From assembly GCA_012064415.1 (NCBI GenBank), contig SSNU01000238.1, forward strand, positions 1 to 64,000: DNA of 64,000 nt. Direction: 5' to 3'. Source of the DNA: Gyrodactylus bullatarudis. Taxonomy: Eukaryota > Platyhelminthes > Monogenea > Gyrodactylidea > Gyrodactylidae. Shown in pieces: positions 38,261-50,022 of the stretch. Position 1 is the stretch's first letter. Every line of letters begins with the position of its first letter. The notes beneath the pieces were generated by a model that was given only the letters and a program-made list of their open reading frames with translations, ran no database searches and was not told the DNA's origin. Made by a program: the position numbers and the translations under genes.

Positions 38261-38827
38261 ATACAAATAGGGGGAGAAATAACCCGAGATTTCGTTCTAT
38301 GCTAATGTTATATCTTAGAGACGATGAAAATAAAGCGGATTGTAAAAAATATAGATTCTATTGAAGTTTTTTAAAGGAATACATAAACATTTGTGTAATT
38401 AAAGTGAGACACAATTGAGCATAGTTTAGGAAAAGCAATTAACTCATTTTGGAAATTCATCACTTTTATTTCTGTCAACAAAATAAACTGAACCAATGGA
38501 AACACAGATTAATAACGGTAACTAAGCAATTCAACATGCAAATAATAATAGTAATAATAGGAAATTTTCAGTAACAAATCATTTCATGGAATCAAGAACC
38601 TGTTCTAGGTTCAAGGGGACAAGATAGAGTGTATTTTATGGATGTTTCTGTAAGAAAATAATAATAAATAAAAACAGGTTCTCTAACAGGTCAGCATAAT
38701 CAAATATTAAGGATACTGTGTAAATACTAATTGGGATAATCTCTCTAAAGGTATACATAACAGTAACAAGTATTACTGTAGGGTTGCATTGAAGGGTTTA
38801 AGTAAAAAAATAAGGATTTAGCAAAAA

Positions 38828-39087
38828 TTATAAACTTGGCGAGGAAGACTGGCCAAGGGAAGAGGGAAGAGGATAGCGATAAATATGAAAGTCTTTGCTG
38901 GTGAACAAGATTGAATTTTTCGTTGACTCATTATTGAGTATTTGGCAAGAGGAGCCAATGCGAACCTTTTGTGTTTTATCTAGGGTTGCTGCGAATATTT
39001 GAGAATGCTTCTTGATACTCTGCATGGCAAAAACAACTTTTCCGGACAAATTGAAAACTGTTACGTTGAGGTTTGTGTGGTTATCAA
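38828..39087 (-). CDS. NHL gene, last exon
   Basis: Starts after CCTTACAG and completes a Val codon from the previous exon. It encodes the last propeller blade (DNHTNLNVTVFNLSGKVV to FHIYRYPL) and a short Ser-rich end. Confidence 0.8.
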
Positions 39088-42000
39088 CTGTAAGGAATAA
39101 AACAAAAAAGTTGAATAAATGATAAATATAGGAATAGAAAGAGGGAAAAAACTCACCAACAACAATATATTCTTCAAGACAATCAATGAAAGACGAGCTA
39201 GGCTGTGAAAGATAGCAAACTGAGATTGGATAGTTTGTCAGGCCAGGACCACCGAATTTGGATAAAAGATTTCCAACGTAATCATAAATGTATATGGAGT
39301 GTAGTAAATTGTCAGCAATGTAGATTCTCTTGCTTTTATCAACAGTGACCGACATTGGGAATTGTAGGGTCGAACAGAGGAAGCGTGATTCCCTGGCTCC
39401 TAACCAACTGTGAATGCTAACTAGCATAACATGACTTTCGAGAACGATAATGTTGCCTTCATGATCCACGCAGACCGCCTTTGGATTCTCAATGTCTTTG
39501 CATATTTCCCTGATGAGACGTCCGCTTAGTGTGAATAATTGGACAGACGGATTTGGTCTTCTTAGGACGACAACAAGACCCCCTTTGGAAGTATCAATGT
39601 TTGCGAGAGTTAAATCGCCCGGGTCATAATAGGAAAGACATGTTGGATAGGCTCTAGTATGACAGGGATTCTGGGTCTGCCAGCTGAAGAGAAACTGGCC
39701 AGTTGATGTAAAAAACTAAAACGGAAAAAATCATGTTAAATACCACTTTTAAAAGTTTATAAAGATCAACGTTTAAAAAGAATAATTCTGTTTTATTTTT
39801 TTGAAAAAATATATAATTATTATTATTATTATAAATGATGACATGTTGGGAAAAGGGTAAGTAACAAGCCTAAAAAGAGATGAAAAGAGTGAAAATCACT
39901 AGTTATGGGATATTTCAATCACCACATGCTACACACACACAGAAAAGACTCATAAAAAAACATTATATTCAAAGTATTATAAATAAAAGGCGGTACACAG
40001 GAGATTCGTAGTCAAGGAGTAGACAGAGAAAAACAGGAGTTTGAAAAAAAGCCAGTTGTTTTTTTACCAATGTAAGATTGACAAGGGGAAAAAAGGGGAT
40101 TGCTCACTTTAATAGCCTGTGCATTGCCATCAGAAATGATAATGGTGCCATCTGATAAAACGACAATGCCGTTAGGTTCCTTAAGCTCGTTATTCTCATC
40201 GCCATAGCCTCCGAATGAAGTGGTATTCATAAAGATTTTACGACATAATTTGGCACTCATATTCTGTTTACAGTACAAAGTCTGATTAGAGGAACGTGCC
40301 TGGAAAGAGTTCTTCTGAGCTCGGATAATTGTGGGTAGACTTGTCTGAACTGGCAAGTTGGCCAGATTAGTGCATGAAGAGACAGGAGGAATATTTTCAT
40401 TATTTTTCCAATCTAAAATAGAAGATTGGCTATTTGTGTAACTTCTGTGTATGGCGGTATTATTCAAGGGGTCCGAGGCGAGTATATCAGAATTGACCAG
40501 ATTTGCATTCGTATAGACCTCATGAAAATTGTCTTGCTGTAGACATGGTCTAGACAGGGATAGAGGAAAATATGAGAAAAGAAATGAATAATTTTAATAT
40601 GAATTAACATACAGAGTCTTACAGCAATTGGTGTTCAACTTTCTAAATGGTTTCCGACCAAAATTGGATGCATTGTTGTATTTGAGTTCATCCTCGTGAC
40701 AAGAGAAGGGGTACAAATTGGGACAAATTTTTGGGCCGAGGGAAGAACATGATCCCAAAAGGTCATTACTACTCTCTCGAAGCATTGTTTTGTCAGGCAA
40801 ACTGGGAATACTCAGGAAAGAACTCGAGTTGATTGGTTGACCTCCTGCATTGTTTCCAAATTGATTTTGGTTAAGAGAAGCTGAAGGAATCACCGAATGA
40901 CTATTCAAACTGGACGAGTTGCTGCCATAGAAGTGATCATGACTCTTGACACGAAGAAGAGAGTTCTTTTTCGTTTGGAAGAGGGTGAAGATCTCCATGA
41001 ATTTTGAAATGTGAATCCATGGTGTAGCTTCGGGTTTTGCTAAGTAAAAATTTAGAATAAACAATAAATTTTTCTATAAAAGAATTTCTAATGCAATGAC
41101 AGATAAGGACATAAAAAGTTTGATAAGAAAATGACATTTTTTCCTATGTGTAAACCAAAAAAGGAAACACGAATGAATCAAAAAATTTTACACCTTGCCA
41201 AGATGTTCCCGAATCACACTATTGAGATAATCTTGGTGGTTATTAAAAAACTCAATGAGACGTGAAGAGATTAAACATGGACATGGATAAAATCTGAATT
41301 GAGAAAATGGAACACACTAATAAAGTGTGTGAGGGGGTGGGGAGATGGGTTATTCTAACAAGGCGTGAAAAGAAGGAAATCGGATATGAAAATTTTACAT
41401 GAATTTTTCATTCATTTTGTTTACCCAATTTTATGGTTTCGATAATGTTCTGCTCTATTGAGGGCAATATTTCGATCAAAAAGATTTCCACCGGGGTCAG
41501 ATCCATTTGGAAAAAGTCCAGTCTGCCATCTGTGTACATAATTGTGACGCCTATATAAATAAATAATTAATTAGAGCATCTTCTATCTAACCAATCTATT
41601 TGAAAGATGAACATTTGGCTCATTAGAAGGAAATAACTAACCATTCTTTGAGATTTTACAGTTGGAAATTTGACCTGAAAGTTTCACCTGATCAAAGAGA
41701 ATGGGTAGACCTTGAAGAAGTTTAACAGTTTCACTGGAAAATGCCTCTTTAGCATAGGGTGGTTTAACCGAAGAGGTTGAGTCCATGTTGAGAATTTGGA
41801 TGACTACACTGAGACTGGAAGTGTCCTGATGAAAGCAGGTGGCCAGGACAAGGGTAGATGCGATAAGCCAGAAATCAGAGGAAGCTATATTTCCAGATGG
41901 GACAAAGAGTTCTGGCCCAGTTGGCAGAGTCTTGGCAGAACTCAATTGTAAACTCATTTTTGCATTCATTATGGAGTAGGTGTAAAAGAAAATGCAATTG

Positions 42001-44498
42001 TTCTTAGTAATTGTGAGTAATAGCTCATTTTTGACTAGATCCATTTTGAAATTAGCTGTACGTAGAGACCCCCCATCGATATTGGGCACACTCTGACTAC
42101 AAATAAGTTGAGGTCTCTTACTCAATGGCTCAAGGGATACGCTGGGATTGTTATATTCGAGGACGATAAGTTGGAGATCGTAATTTGACTCGTCAACTTG
42201 ATGGCCAACCTGAAAGGCCTTACAGCAGTCCTGCTCGGTCTTGGTGATCTAAATATTTTATCATGAATACAATATAAAAAGAAATAAAATTTTATGAATG
42301 TAAAATGTTTGAACAGCTTCTTATCTAGGTCAGAGTAGATCTATTGTTATTTTTTAAAAATGGAACTTATTTCGAGTTTATAGTGAAAATAAAAAACAAG
42401 GGTCTTTTGACATTAAAAGGAAATGTGTATCATCAATTATTTGAGGGCATGTTGTTGTGTTTTTTTGATACATCAAGACAAAAGATTTAATTTCAATTTT
42501 TAATTTTATTTTGTATCCATGCCATGTACACGTTCAAGATGATTCAAACTACTATTCTCAATAGAACTAGGGGTCAAAACTAGTTTATTTATTTATGTAA
42601 GTTTATCCTGTATTATCGTTTAGTTAGATAAAAAAAACAAATATCCTGTATTACAAAGTATTGACTGATCAAGAATTCAGATATAAATATTAGTGTGGGG
42701 GTCTGTGATGTAAAACATATTTTTTCATGTTTCATAGGGGGGAGGGTGAAGATTATACTGAGATACCTGAGGAGAGGACCCCATTTTCATAACATGATTT
42801 TTGTTCAATGAATTACAAACATTCAAAACGATTAATTATTTTGCGTATATCAAGGAATATTAATTAGAGAATTATTAATTTAGGGTAATTACAGGCTTTG
42901 GAAGTCAGTTATGGTCAATGCATTAATAAATGACCTCAAATGTTGAAATTGCATTGTAACAAAGGTGTAATTAATTATACAGATCAGACTTACATTATCA
43001 CTTGACCAGTAGGCCAATAGTACAACAATGCCCAACTTATTGTTAACCAAGAAACTCATGAGATTTTTAGCTCTGGGTCCGGAGAGGACATGAAAGTTAT
43101 CAAACCCTTCTGATTTTCTACATGGAGAAATGATGGCGTCATAGGAATATACGGTTTCTGCATAAACAGATTTGGTGTCATCTTTTACAGAGAATACAAA
43201 ATTCAAACTGGTAGCTATAATCTTCCTCGAGAACCTCTTCAAAATGTATAGCCATTGGAACTGAGAATCAACCCTCATTAACTTTGAAGCAGTCAGGTCT
43301 TTAATATCTTCTGAAGTGGTCTGTGAGATCAAGGTTTTCTTTTTGAATTCTTCTGTAGCGGTATTAACCTAAAGGTATAGATATATAGATATTAGAATAA
43401 GTAGCTCTCTTATACCTGTCCACTTACAATGCATAGATCATTTTGATATAAAACAAAAATGTAATTATTCGAGGCAATAATGGAGCTCTCAAACTTTTCT
43501 GAATAGTACTTATGGAACAAATTCTTCTGGGATAAGTACAGAGAGATGTTTTTTGTCACATCGAAAAAGGAAAAATTCACTTGATAGTTCAAGGTGAAAA
43601 TCTTGTTCATGAGAAAAGTCCAACATAGTCCAAAGTAAAGCTTTAAATCTGAATCGAAAACAACAGTATTGAACAAGACTTGGTAGGAATTTAGAAAGTT
43701 GAGCAAATATTCTTGAGAGTTCAACTTGTCTAGAGTAACAACGGGGCTTGAAGACGAATTTGGCGAAGAGAAATTTCTGCTTCGATAAAATGTTGGCGAA
43801 CTTTCATGTGAGCTTGAATGGATAACAGTGAATCCAGAAATATCATTGTAAGAATCCCCAAGAGAATTTGACTAAAAGAATTATGATAATGTACTTACAC
43901 TCTTCATGGTCACTGTTGATTCTCGTTCTGGCAAATTATTTTTTAAATAGTCACGATTGATCACGTTAAAACCAAAATTTTTTATTGTAAACAATACTTT
44001 TAACTAAAACGAGGTAATTTAAATTTGATATTAAATTAATATCAAATAATAATTAATATTATTAATTATTATTCAATTTGAAATTTTCTAATCTGATTAT
44101 AGGATTCTGATTTTCAAATTTCCATAAACATTGAGTTCATTAATGGATATCCAAATTTTGGTCTGATTTATTTTATACAGCTTTATGATAACATTATTAT
44201 GGTCTAATTCCCTAATACAGAATCTTAGTTATTAATTAATATAATTGTAAACGCTTGTAATGATCTGATTTGATATTTGAATCTCTAATTTCACTAAAAA
44301 TAGTCTCAGCGAATTCGCAAGAGCAATCCTATTTATATTTATAAACCTCTTCAGAATATTATCTCTGAAGTTCAGAGTCTGAACTATATTATGTTTAAGA
44401 AGAAGAAGAGCATGATTGTTACAAACTGATATTAATAAATTTTGTACATTTAGTGAAAGACATTTCGATAGACAGTAAAAAACAACTATTCTCATCAT
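38828..44498 (-). CDS. Large protein with C-terminal Brat/NCL-1-type NHL propeller, ten exons
   Basis: Exons (minus strand): 44498-44253, 44003-43899, 43871-43416, 43368-42994, 42248-41642, 41550-41425, 41039-40613, 40549-40108, 39715-39157, 39087-38828; 1200 codons with phases matching at every junction. The last ~340 residues are NHL-like: SFGGYGDENNELKEPNGIVV, KAVCVDHEGNIIVLESHVM, FPMSVTVDKSKRIYIADN, YDYVGNLLSKFGGPGLTNYP, VVDNHTNLNVTVFNLSGKVV and FHIYRYPL. The order and wording closely follow the NHL domain of Brat/NCL-1, translational repressors that bind mRNA with this propeller. No RING or B-box is visible. The N-terminal ~600 residues are beta-rich (NNHALLLLKHNIVQTLNF; VTIMYTDGRLDFFQMDLTP) and may be another propeller; a Ser/Asn-rich linker joins them. 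Exons 1-2 are the least certain. Confidence 0.75.
39157..39715 (-). CDS. NHL gene, exon with four central blades
   Basis: Bounded by CCGTTTTAG and G|GTGAGT. It holds STGQFLFSWQTQNPC, QLFTLSGRLIREI, AVCVDHEGNIIVLE, TVDKSKRIYIADN and FGGPGLTNYPISV. Confidence 0.85.
40108..40549 (-). CDS. NHL gene, linker and first blade
   Basis: Bounded by CCTGTCTAG and GTGAGC. Asn/Ser-rich linker, then SFGGYGDENNELKEPNGIVV and IIISDGNAQAIK, the first NHL blade. Confidence 0.75.
40613..41039 (-). CDS. NHL gene, Ser/Asn-rich linker exon
   Basis: Bounded by TTTTACTTAG and GTATGT, phases 1 to 2. Starts PEATPWIHISKFMEIFTLFQ then a low-complexity linker. Confidence 0.7.
41425..41550 (-). CDS. NHL gene, short exon
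   Basis: Bounded by TTATATAG and GTAAAC. Encodes VTIMYTDGRLDFFQMDLTP and a helix. Confidence 0.7.
41642..42248 (-). CDS. NHL gene, beta-rich N-terminal exon
   Basis: Bounded by AATATTTAG and G|GTTAGT. Strand-like segments (YDLQLIVLEYN, ELLLTITKNNCIFFYTY, WLIASTLVLATCFHQ) alternate with loops, as in propellers. Family not recognised. Confidence 0.7.
42994..43368 (-). CDS. NHL gene, beta-rich N-terminal exon
   Basis: 125 codons, phase 0 at both ends; acceptor ACCTTTAG, donor GTAAGT. Strand-like (QWLYILKRFSRKIIATSLNF, LGIVVLLAYWSSDN). Confidence 0.7.
43416..43871 (-). CDS. NHL gene, beta-rich N-terminal exon
   Basis: 152 codons, phase 0; acceptor TTCTTTTAG, donor CAG|GTATAA. The intron downstream is 47 nt; the one upstream is only 27 nt. 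Confidence 0.65.
43872..43898 (-). other. Candidate 27-nt intron
   Basis: Runs GTAAGTACATTATC...TTCTTTTAG in the sense direction. It has a perfect donor, a pyrimidine tract and an AG, and contains an in-frame stop. Confidence 0.55.
43899..44003 (-). CDS. NHL gene, second exon (provisional)
   Basis: 35 codons between TCGTTTTAG and AGT|GTAAGT. Without removing the 27-nt intron after it, the frame meets a TAA. It could instead be the first exon, starting at the ATG at 43905-43907. Confidence 0.5.
44253..44498 (-). CDS. NHL gene, first exon (provisional)
   Basis: The open frame has strand-like phrases (NLLISVCNNHALLLLKHNIV, QTLNFRDN). It could begin at the ATG at 44496-44498. Alternatively it could begin at ATGGCAAAC (44506-44508) after removal of a 22-nt GT-AG stretch (44426-44447). 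The donor GTTTAC is weak. Confidence 0.45.
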
Positions 44499-44526
44499 AG
44501 TTTGCCATCTTTTATCACAACATACA

Positions 44527-45477
44527 TTAATCGCTATTCTCATTTAGCCCACTATAAGTTGCATAGAGGTAGTAAAGAACTTGAGATAGATTATTCTGAT
44601 CAAGGTTTGTAAAATTTGACTGAGGAACTTCTGTTCTTTGTACAGCAGGCGGCGTTTGCGTCTGGGATATCATTTCATGAGATGCATGATTATTCTGTTG
44701 TTCAGTGTCCTCTGATGACTGTGCAGTATGTGAATAAATATGTATCAAAAGGTTGAACTGATTATCGAACTTCTGACCACAATAAATGCAAAATTTTGGC
44801 TTTGGTCTCAAAGTGGTACTTCCCTGGTCGAGACAGTCATTCAACAACATTTGGTAGAATAATTGGGAATTCTCATCCACCCTCTTCATTCCTTCCATCC
44901 AGTAATAGAGGGAACTGAAAGGATTATCATTGAAATTGTTATTCTCTTCACTGGAATCAACTGGAATACTGAGCTTTTTAGGTTGATTAGATACCGAGTT
45001 ATTGTTGGTTTGACGCTCAGAGCTATAGACAACTTGCTGATTAGAAATATTGGTAGATTCCTGGAGTGCTTTTGGCGTGAAACTCTTTGAGAGTCTAATT
45101 AGTTCCATAAGAGAATTTGTTGTATTCTTACAACCACCAACTGCATCTGATGAGGCTTTAACTTTTTTGGAATCCTCTATTGGCCTATATGGAATTTCAT
45201 TAGGTCGTTTCTGGCCACTGGGCGGAGAGAAGGATTTCATTGGGTTTATCTGCTTATTGTAGTTCCCAATGAATGACGAGGAGGAGGTTTTAACACGATT
45301 TGTATCTATTCCAATACTCTGGCATGTCTTCGCCAATAAGGCTAATGGACTGGTTTTTTCCTCTTTCTTCAAAAGTTAAAAATTAAAGAAACCTACCCTC
45401 TCATGACTTTCATATCCAATTTCAAGACGATGATTTGTTTGAGGTAACTTTAAATCCACCAGTTTTGTTGAAATCAT
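44527..45477 (-). CDS. Sp-box and single C2H2 zinc-finger protein, NET (noc/elbow) family-like
   Basis: Nuclear regulator by family resemblance. Two exons: 45477-45397 (ATG at 45475-45477, 27 codons) and 45366-44527, joined in phase 0 across a 30-nt intron. Residues 33-46 are SPLALLAKTCQSIG, the Sp/buttonhead box shared by Sp factors and NET proteins (noc, elbow, tlp-1, ZNF703/503). One C2H2 finger follows, CIYCGQKFDNQFNLLIHIYSHTA, with Cys220, Cys223, His236 and His240; its LLxHxxxHTA end recalls the NET finger. Sp factors have three fingers, so NET is the better match, although NET fingers have a longer Cys-Cys spacing. At 306 residues it is short for NET. The rest is Ser/Asn-rich and low in order. 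The NHL gene follows on the same strand within about 30 nt. Confidence 0.7.
45367..45396 (-). other. Candidate 30-nt intron in the zinc-finger gene
   Basis: Sense strand: donor GTAGGT, then TTTAATTTTTAACTTTTGAAG. If retained it gives an in-frame TAA nine codons before the Sp box; if removed the ATG and the Sp box are in one frame. Confidence 0.6.
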
Positions 45478-47170
45478 GGTTTAGATAAATTATCGATGGT
45501 AAAATATATCCCTAGTAATTTTGATGGATATGATGAATATTGCCTTTCTAAGGAATTAACTCTGAAACTTCTTAATTAATCAAATTTGAAGGGCCAATGA
45601 AAATTGAGAATCTCATTCAGCCAATCAGAGGTGACCTGATAAAAATTTATTATGAATGAATTATATTACTACGACTAACCTGCTAACAGTCATTCGTTTG
45701 TATTTTAACGAATCAAATGCCTTTTTAACTACTCCTGTATAATAAAAACGAGTGTCCTAGATTTTGCCTACTTAATAGTAGATGTACTCTCATTATAAAT
45801 TTCTTAAAGTTTCAAATATCTCTACAGAAAAAAAGGATAATAATAACACTAGGAAATTCTGTCAATAAATTTAATTTTAAATGAAACTAAATGTCTATCA
45901 TATTTATAATAATAATATATATATATATTATCAAATGCAAAATTTATTTTCTTCATGATGGACATACCGTCAATCACTTCACGTATGTATCATATATATG
46001 TATGTGTTTTTAACTCATACTAACTAATAATATTATCCAAAAGAGTATATATAGCCTGGATGCAAGATGTATAGATAGATTCATTGTATAGGACGATAGA
46101 GAGTGTTTGTGTGTGCTTGATGTATGCGCACGATTTTACTGATGATAAAAATTTTACAATTCTAGAGAATTGGAAAAATTTGCTCCACACTTGTAATGCA
46201 ATAATAAGTTATGAAGAAGTGATTATCAAAAGTCTTGAGTTGGCGTCAAAATCTTGTCATTTTCATTCAGAGCTTTCAAATTCAACGTCGAGAGTCACTG
46301 ATGATGTCTGGTGGGAATTAAGATAAAGAGTTGGTGCCTCTATTGCAGTGTTTAACCAACTGGTTAAGCCCTCTTTTCTACACTTAACTTTTCCAAGAAA
46401 ATGTCGAATTTCTATGAGCTTCAAATTCGGGTCATTCGTCTTATCTTTAGAAGTATTAAAATGCTTCTAAACTTCAGCATACTTTATCTGTAATTAAAAA
46501 TTGTCTCGTCTTTTTGCAACTATCTCAGGACTAAAACGTGATAAATTAGGAAAAAAATCTACTTCAGATTTCATCACTTTTTAAACAATTTCTCTATTGA
46601 TTGGAAAAAATTTTAAAACCCCCAATCATTAATTCTTATGAATGAAATTTGATTGTAAAATTTTACAATATGGAAGCATTTGTTGAATTGTCATAAAAGA
46701 GAATCCTGAAAATTTTGAAGATTTTATTAAGCCGGAAAATGATGAGATTGATTTATGTAAAAATTTCTTCGAAAGAGAAAAACTATTTCATTGAAATAAA
46801 TCAAAGATAAATAAATTATTTATATATATTTTTAACAACAGAATCAGTACAACATCAACAGCATCATTTTTGGCTTATTAACCAATTCTTGTTGTTCACG
46901 TGTGGGGGGTGAATGAAGCATTTTTTGAAACTAAATGATTTAACGTTTTTAAATAAATCTATAGAAAGTATATAAATTATGATAATTTATTAGATAATTT
47001 ATATCAATGGACAACTGATAATTATAATTTATTATTATTTATTACAGTAGAGAGAGAGAGACCAAGATCCATTGACTATACCTCTAGAGGAGACCTGACA
47101 TTTTCAAGGGTTGTCTTTTATTTAAAAAGTCTCTTGGATGAGATATTCTATATTTCTTAAAGCTGAAATA
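45478..47170. other. Intergenic, no gene seen; short simple repeats
   Basis: Upstream region of the zinc-finger gene. Contains an AT dinucleotide run near 45915-45930 and an AG run at 47047-47060. Open frames here lack protein-like composition. Confidence 0.5.
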
Positions 47171-47330
47171 AACCAAAAACTCTTCAATAAGTAGCAAAAA
47201 TGAAGAGAAAGGTAAAAAGGAAGCTCAGATGGGCCAAGGTAGTTGAAGGTCCTTTTGAACACTAAAGTCTAGTTTATATCTGTATCTTTCTTGAGATGAT
47301 CGAAAATTAAAATTTGAGCTAAATATATTT
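47171..47330 (-). mobile_element. Penelope-like 3' end (PLE-1 variant)
   Basis: On the minus strand it carries the C-terminal signature VQKDLQLPWPI with a stop, then the 3' hairpin (47180-47207) in a variant form with a paired base change, then GTTTTTGGTTT. Confidence 0.7.
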
Positions 47331-47597
47331 TTGATAGTCATTGAGAATTTTATCAAAAATATACGTATAAGGCGAAAATTTTGAATCCACATTAACTTTA
47401 CCTCTTACAGACGGAAATGATACTTTTCTAAACTCAAATTGACACCGATTAAAATTCAACATAGGACATGTTAAAGTTTTAAGTTCAAATGTAAAATGAT
47501 TTTTATTGGTTATAAATTTAGGAACATTTCTTGTTAAATTAATTTTTAATGTTTCTTTGATTTCATATTCATTATTTATCGAGTAATGCCTAAACAT
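47319..47597 (-). CDS. Unrecognised open frame, 92 residues
   Basis: Contains LTCPMLNFNRCQFEFRKVSF and looks more protein-like than chance frames in this AT-rich DNA. It overlaps the edge of a Penelope fragment. No family recognised; perhaps an element relic. Confidence 0.25.
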   Translation of the reverse strand: MFRHYSINNEYEIKETLKINLTRNVPKFITNKNHFTFELKTLTCPMLNFNRCQFEFRKVSFPSVRGKVNVDSKFSPYTYIFDKILNDYQKYI

Positions 47598-48424
47598 GAA
47601 GAGTCCTAGTGCTCTATCGTGAGGATTGTAATTGGCTTGGATTTGTCAAATTATCAAATTTTTCAAAATCAACCGCATTGCTGGGTCAACAGTAATCGAG
47701 AAAACAATCTTTCAAGAGGGGGAAGAAATTCTGAAGAAAGAGTTGATATTGTGAAAAATAATAACCTATTGAAAGATTGTTGTGGCGAGAAAAAAGAAAA
47801 AATTCTTGAATATTCAAGAACTGGAAGAGACATCCCTAAGTCTGAGTTGAATATGAGAAGCAGCAAATAATGCCAAAACCAAGTTTCCTCCTACTGAATA
47901 GCAAGACACATAGAGAAGTATATCCCTGTGATGATATATAAACAAGATTCAAAGGAATGATTAGACAAGTTCAAACTTCAAAGAATACAAATTATAATGG
48001 CTGAAAAACTTGGTGTATTCTAAAGTAACCCTAGTAGCATGATAAATCCATTATTTGTACATTCAGAGTTCTTGCATAGTCATTCAATATTGGTAAGTTA
48101 TAAAAATTCTCTATTTTTGACAACTACATACTATAGTTAGCTAGAGAAATCACTTTGATTCCTGTCAAAATTCTAGAAATACTCTATGAAAAAGATGAGA
48201 AGTCTTCATTTGAATTGGTAGTGACTATCTGAGCTTAGCTGTCAATAACAGTCAGTTTAGAGATTCTTATCATCTATCCATAGTTGAAAAACCTTTATGT
48301 GCTATCATCACCATTGATACAGCGATGAAGTTGATTTTTATAAGCCTTGCATGGATTTTGAATCAAACAGAAATAATAAAAGAGTAGAACAACGGTCAGC
48401 AGAAAGTCAGTCGAGATCTACCAA

Positions 48425-49065
48425 AATCCAAAGCTAGTTGACATGAAGATGAGAATATACCTTTTTTTTACAAAAAACTCTTTTCTTCGGAAAATCAGGA
48501 AAAGAATTATTTTTCGAATAAGCCAATAAGTTGGGAAAATTTTAAAAATTTTCCGAAAAAAATAGAATTTGACCGAAATTAGGCCGTTTTTTGAATTTCG
48601 AAAATGCTCCAAATTTCCACTTCTTCAACTTTCGAATCCAAAATTTTTATCAAATTCAAAGATTTAAGATTTATTTTAAAGCAGTTGAATAAAGATATTC
48701 GAGATCAGAATTGGACAAAGAATTCGAATTAGGGTGCAGAATTTCACAGAAATTCATCATTATTGTGGAAAATCGAAAAATTTAAATTTATTGATTAACG
48801 CGAAAGGGGATAATCCAAAATAAAAATTTTAACATTTTCTTAAAAACAGTTGATTCCTCTCTACCTCCACGGCCCAAATCGAATTCTCTGTCTAATATTG
48901 GTCTCGAATATCTGCATTTAACTGCTTCAATTTTGGATTCGAAAGTTGAAAAAGGGGAAATTTGGTGCATTTTCGAAATTCGAAAAACGTTCTAATATTG
49001 GTCAGATTGAATTTTTTCGGAAATTTTTAAAAATTTTTCTAACTTATTGGCTTATTATCTAAGCA
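48425..49065. repeat. Foldback repeat, family B
   Basis: The left end AGCTAGTTGACATGAAGATG starts an arm containing CCAATAAGTTGGGAAAATTT and GAATTTCGAAAATGCTCCAA. The inverse of these appears at 48955-49055 (TGCATTTTCGAAATTCG, AACTTATTGGCTTATT). The right terminus is lost. No gene. Confidence 0.75.
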
Positions 49066-50022
49066 CTTAGAATGAAATATTTCTATATTATTATTATTAA
49101 TTAATATCTTCATTATGCTACAGTTTGAGTCATAAATTACCCGTAACAGTAATAAAAACAAAGAAAATTACTATTGGCGAGATCCCTCGAAAATATAAAT
49201 TATTTTGCTCTTTTTTTCATCGAATCCTCGCTGACTTTCCAATTTGACCTCGGTTTGAAAGCTCGCTTGAGATTTCAGTCAGCTGGCCGTATACTTGAAA
49301 TTCAAAGTTTTTTCAACATGAACTCAGCAAATACTTTTAAGAAAGTATGATTCATGAATTTTATGTATTTTATATCTTCAGAGAGCTTAGGACTCCCACA
49401 GACGACCTGGATTTGCTCTTTTATTACAAAGACCTTAAAATTTTCTCTTCTTTGATTTTATAAGGTATCTGACAAGTCTATGACAGATTACCTTCTTTCA
49501 GAACAATTAACAAATCCAGAGGTACCATCGAAAAGAATATTTATAAAATAATTAATTTTTTTTCCATTTTCAAAATAAAACTGCATTTACAAACAAATAA
49601 ATTTTACTTCTGGTTATCAACTGTACTATGATTAATGGGCAGAGTGTAAACTTACTGTTATAGAGTTAAAAAAAGGGGGTGACACAATAGAATCAGCTTG
49701 TTTCATAAATCATTTTGATCAGTTATGATTTATTGTCTTTGTGTGTTATAGAAAAATACAAATTGACAATTTATTCTCCCAACATCTCTGTTATTTATAC
49801 GTAAAATTAAAATAAATGTAAGGGCCGTGTTTGACCCGTAAAATGGAAAGTTTTCGTCAGCTAAAATAAGCTGTAACAAAGGTTACTCGAGATCATTTAT
49901 TCAATTTTTTAATGGTGTGAATAATGATTAATTTATTCGATTCTCAAAACTTTTTGAAATTTAATACTTTATAAAATTTATTTGAAATTTATTTTAATAG
50001 AAACCTTGAAAAATTACTACAC
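49066..50022. other. No gene seen
   Basis: AT-rich intergenic DNA. Confidence 0.4.

Noticed and set aside
39815..39835. ATT trinucleotide run
   Set aside because: Short simple repeat in an intron, common in AT-rich DNA and without further meaning here.
46084..46326. 80-residue frame on the plus strand
   Set aside because: No homology by eye, no splice context, and starts in simple-repeat DNA; probably chance.
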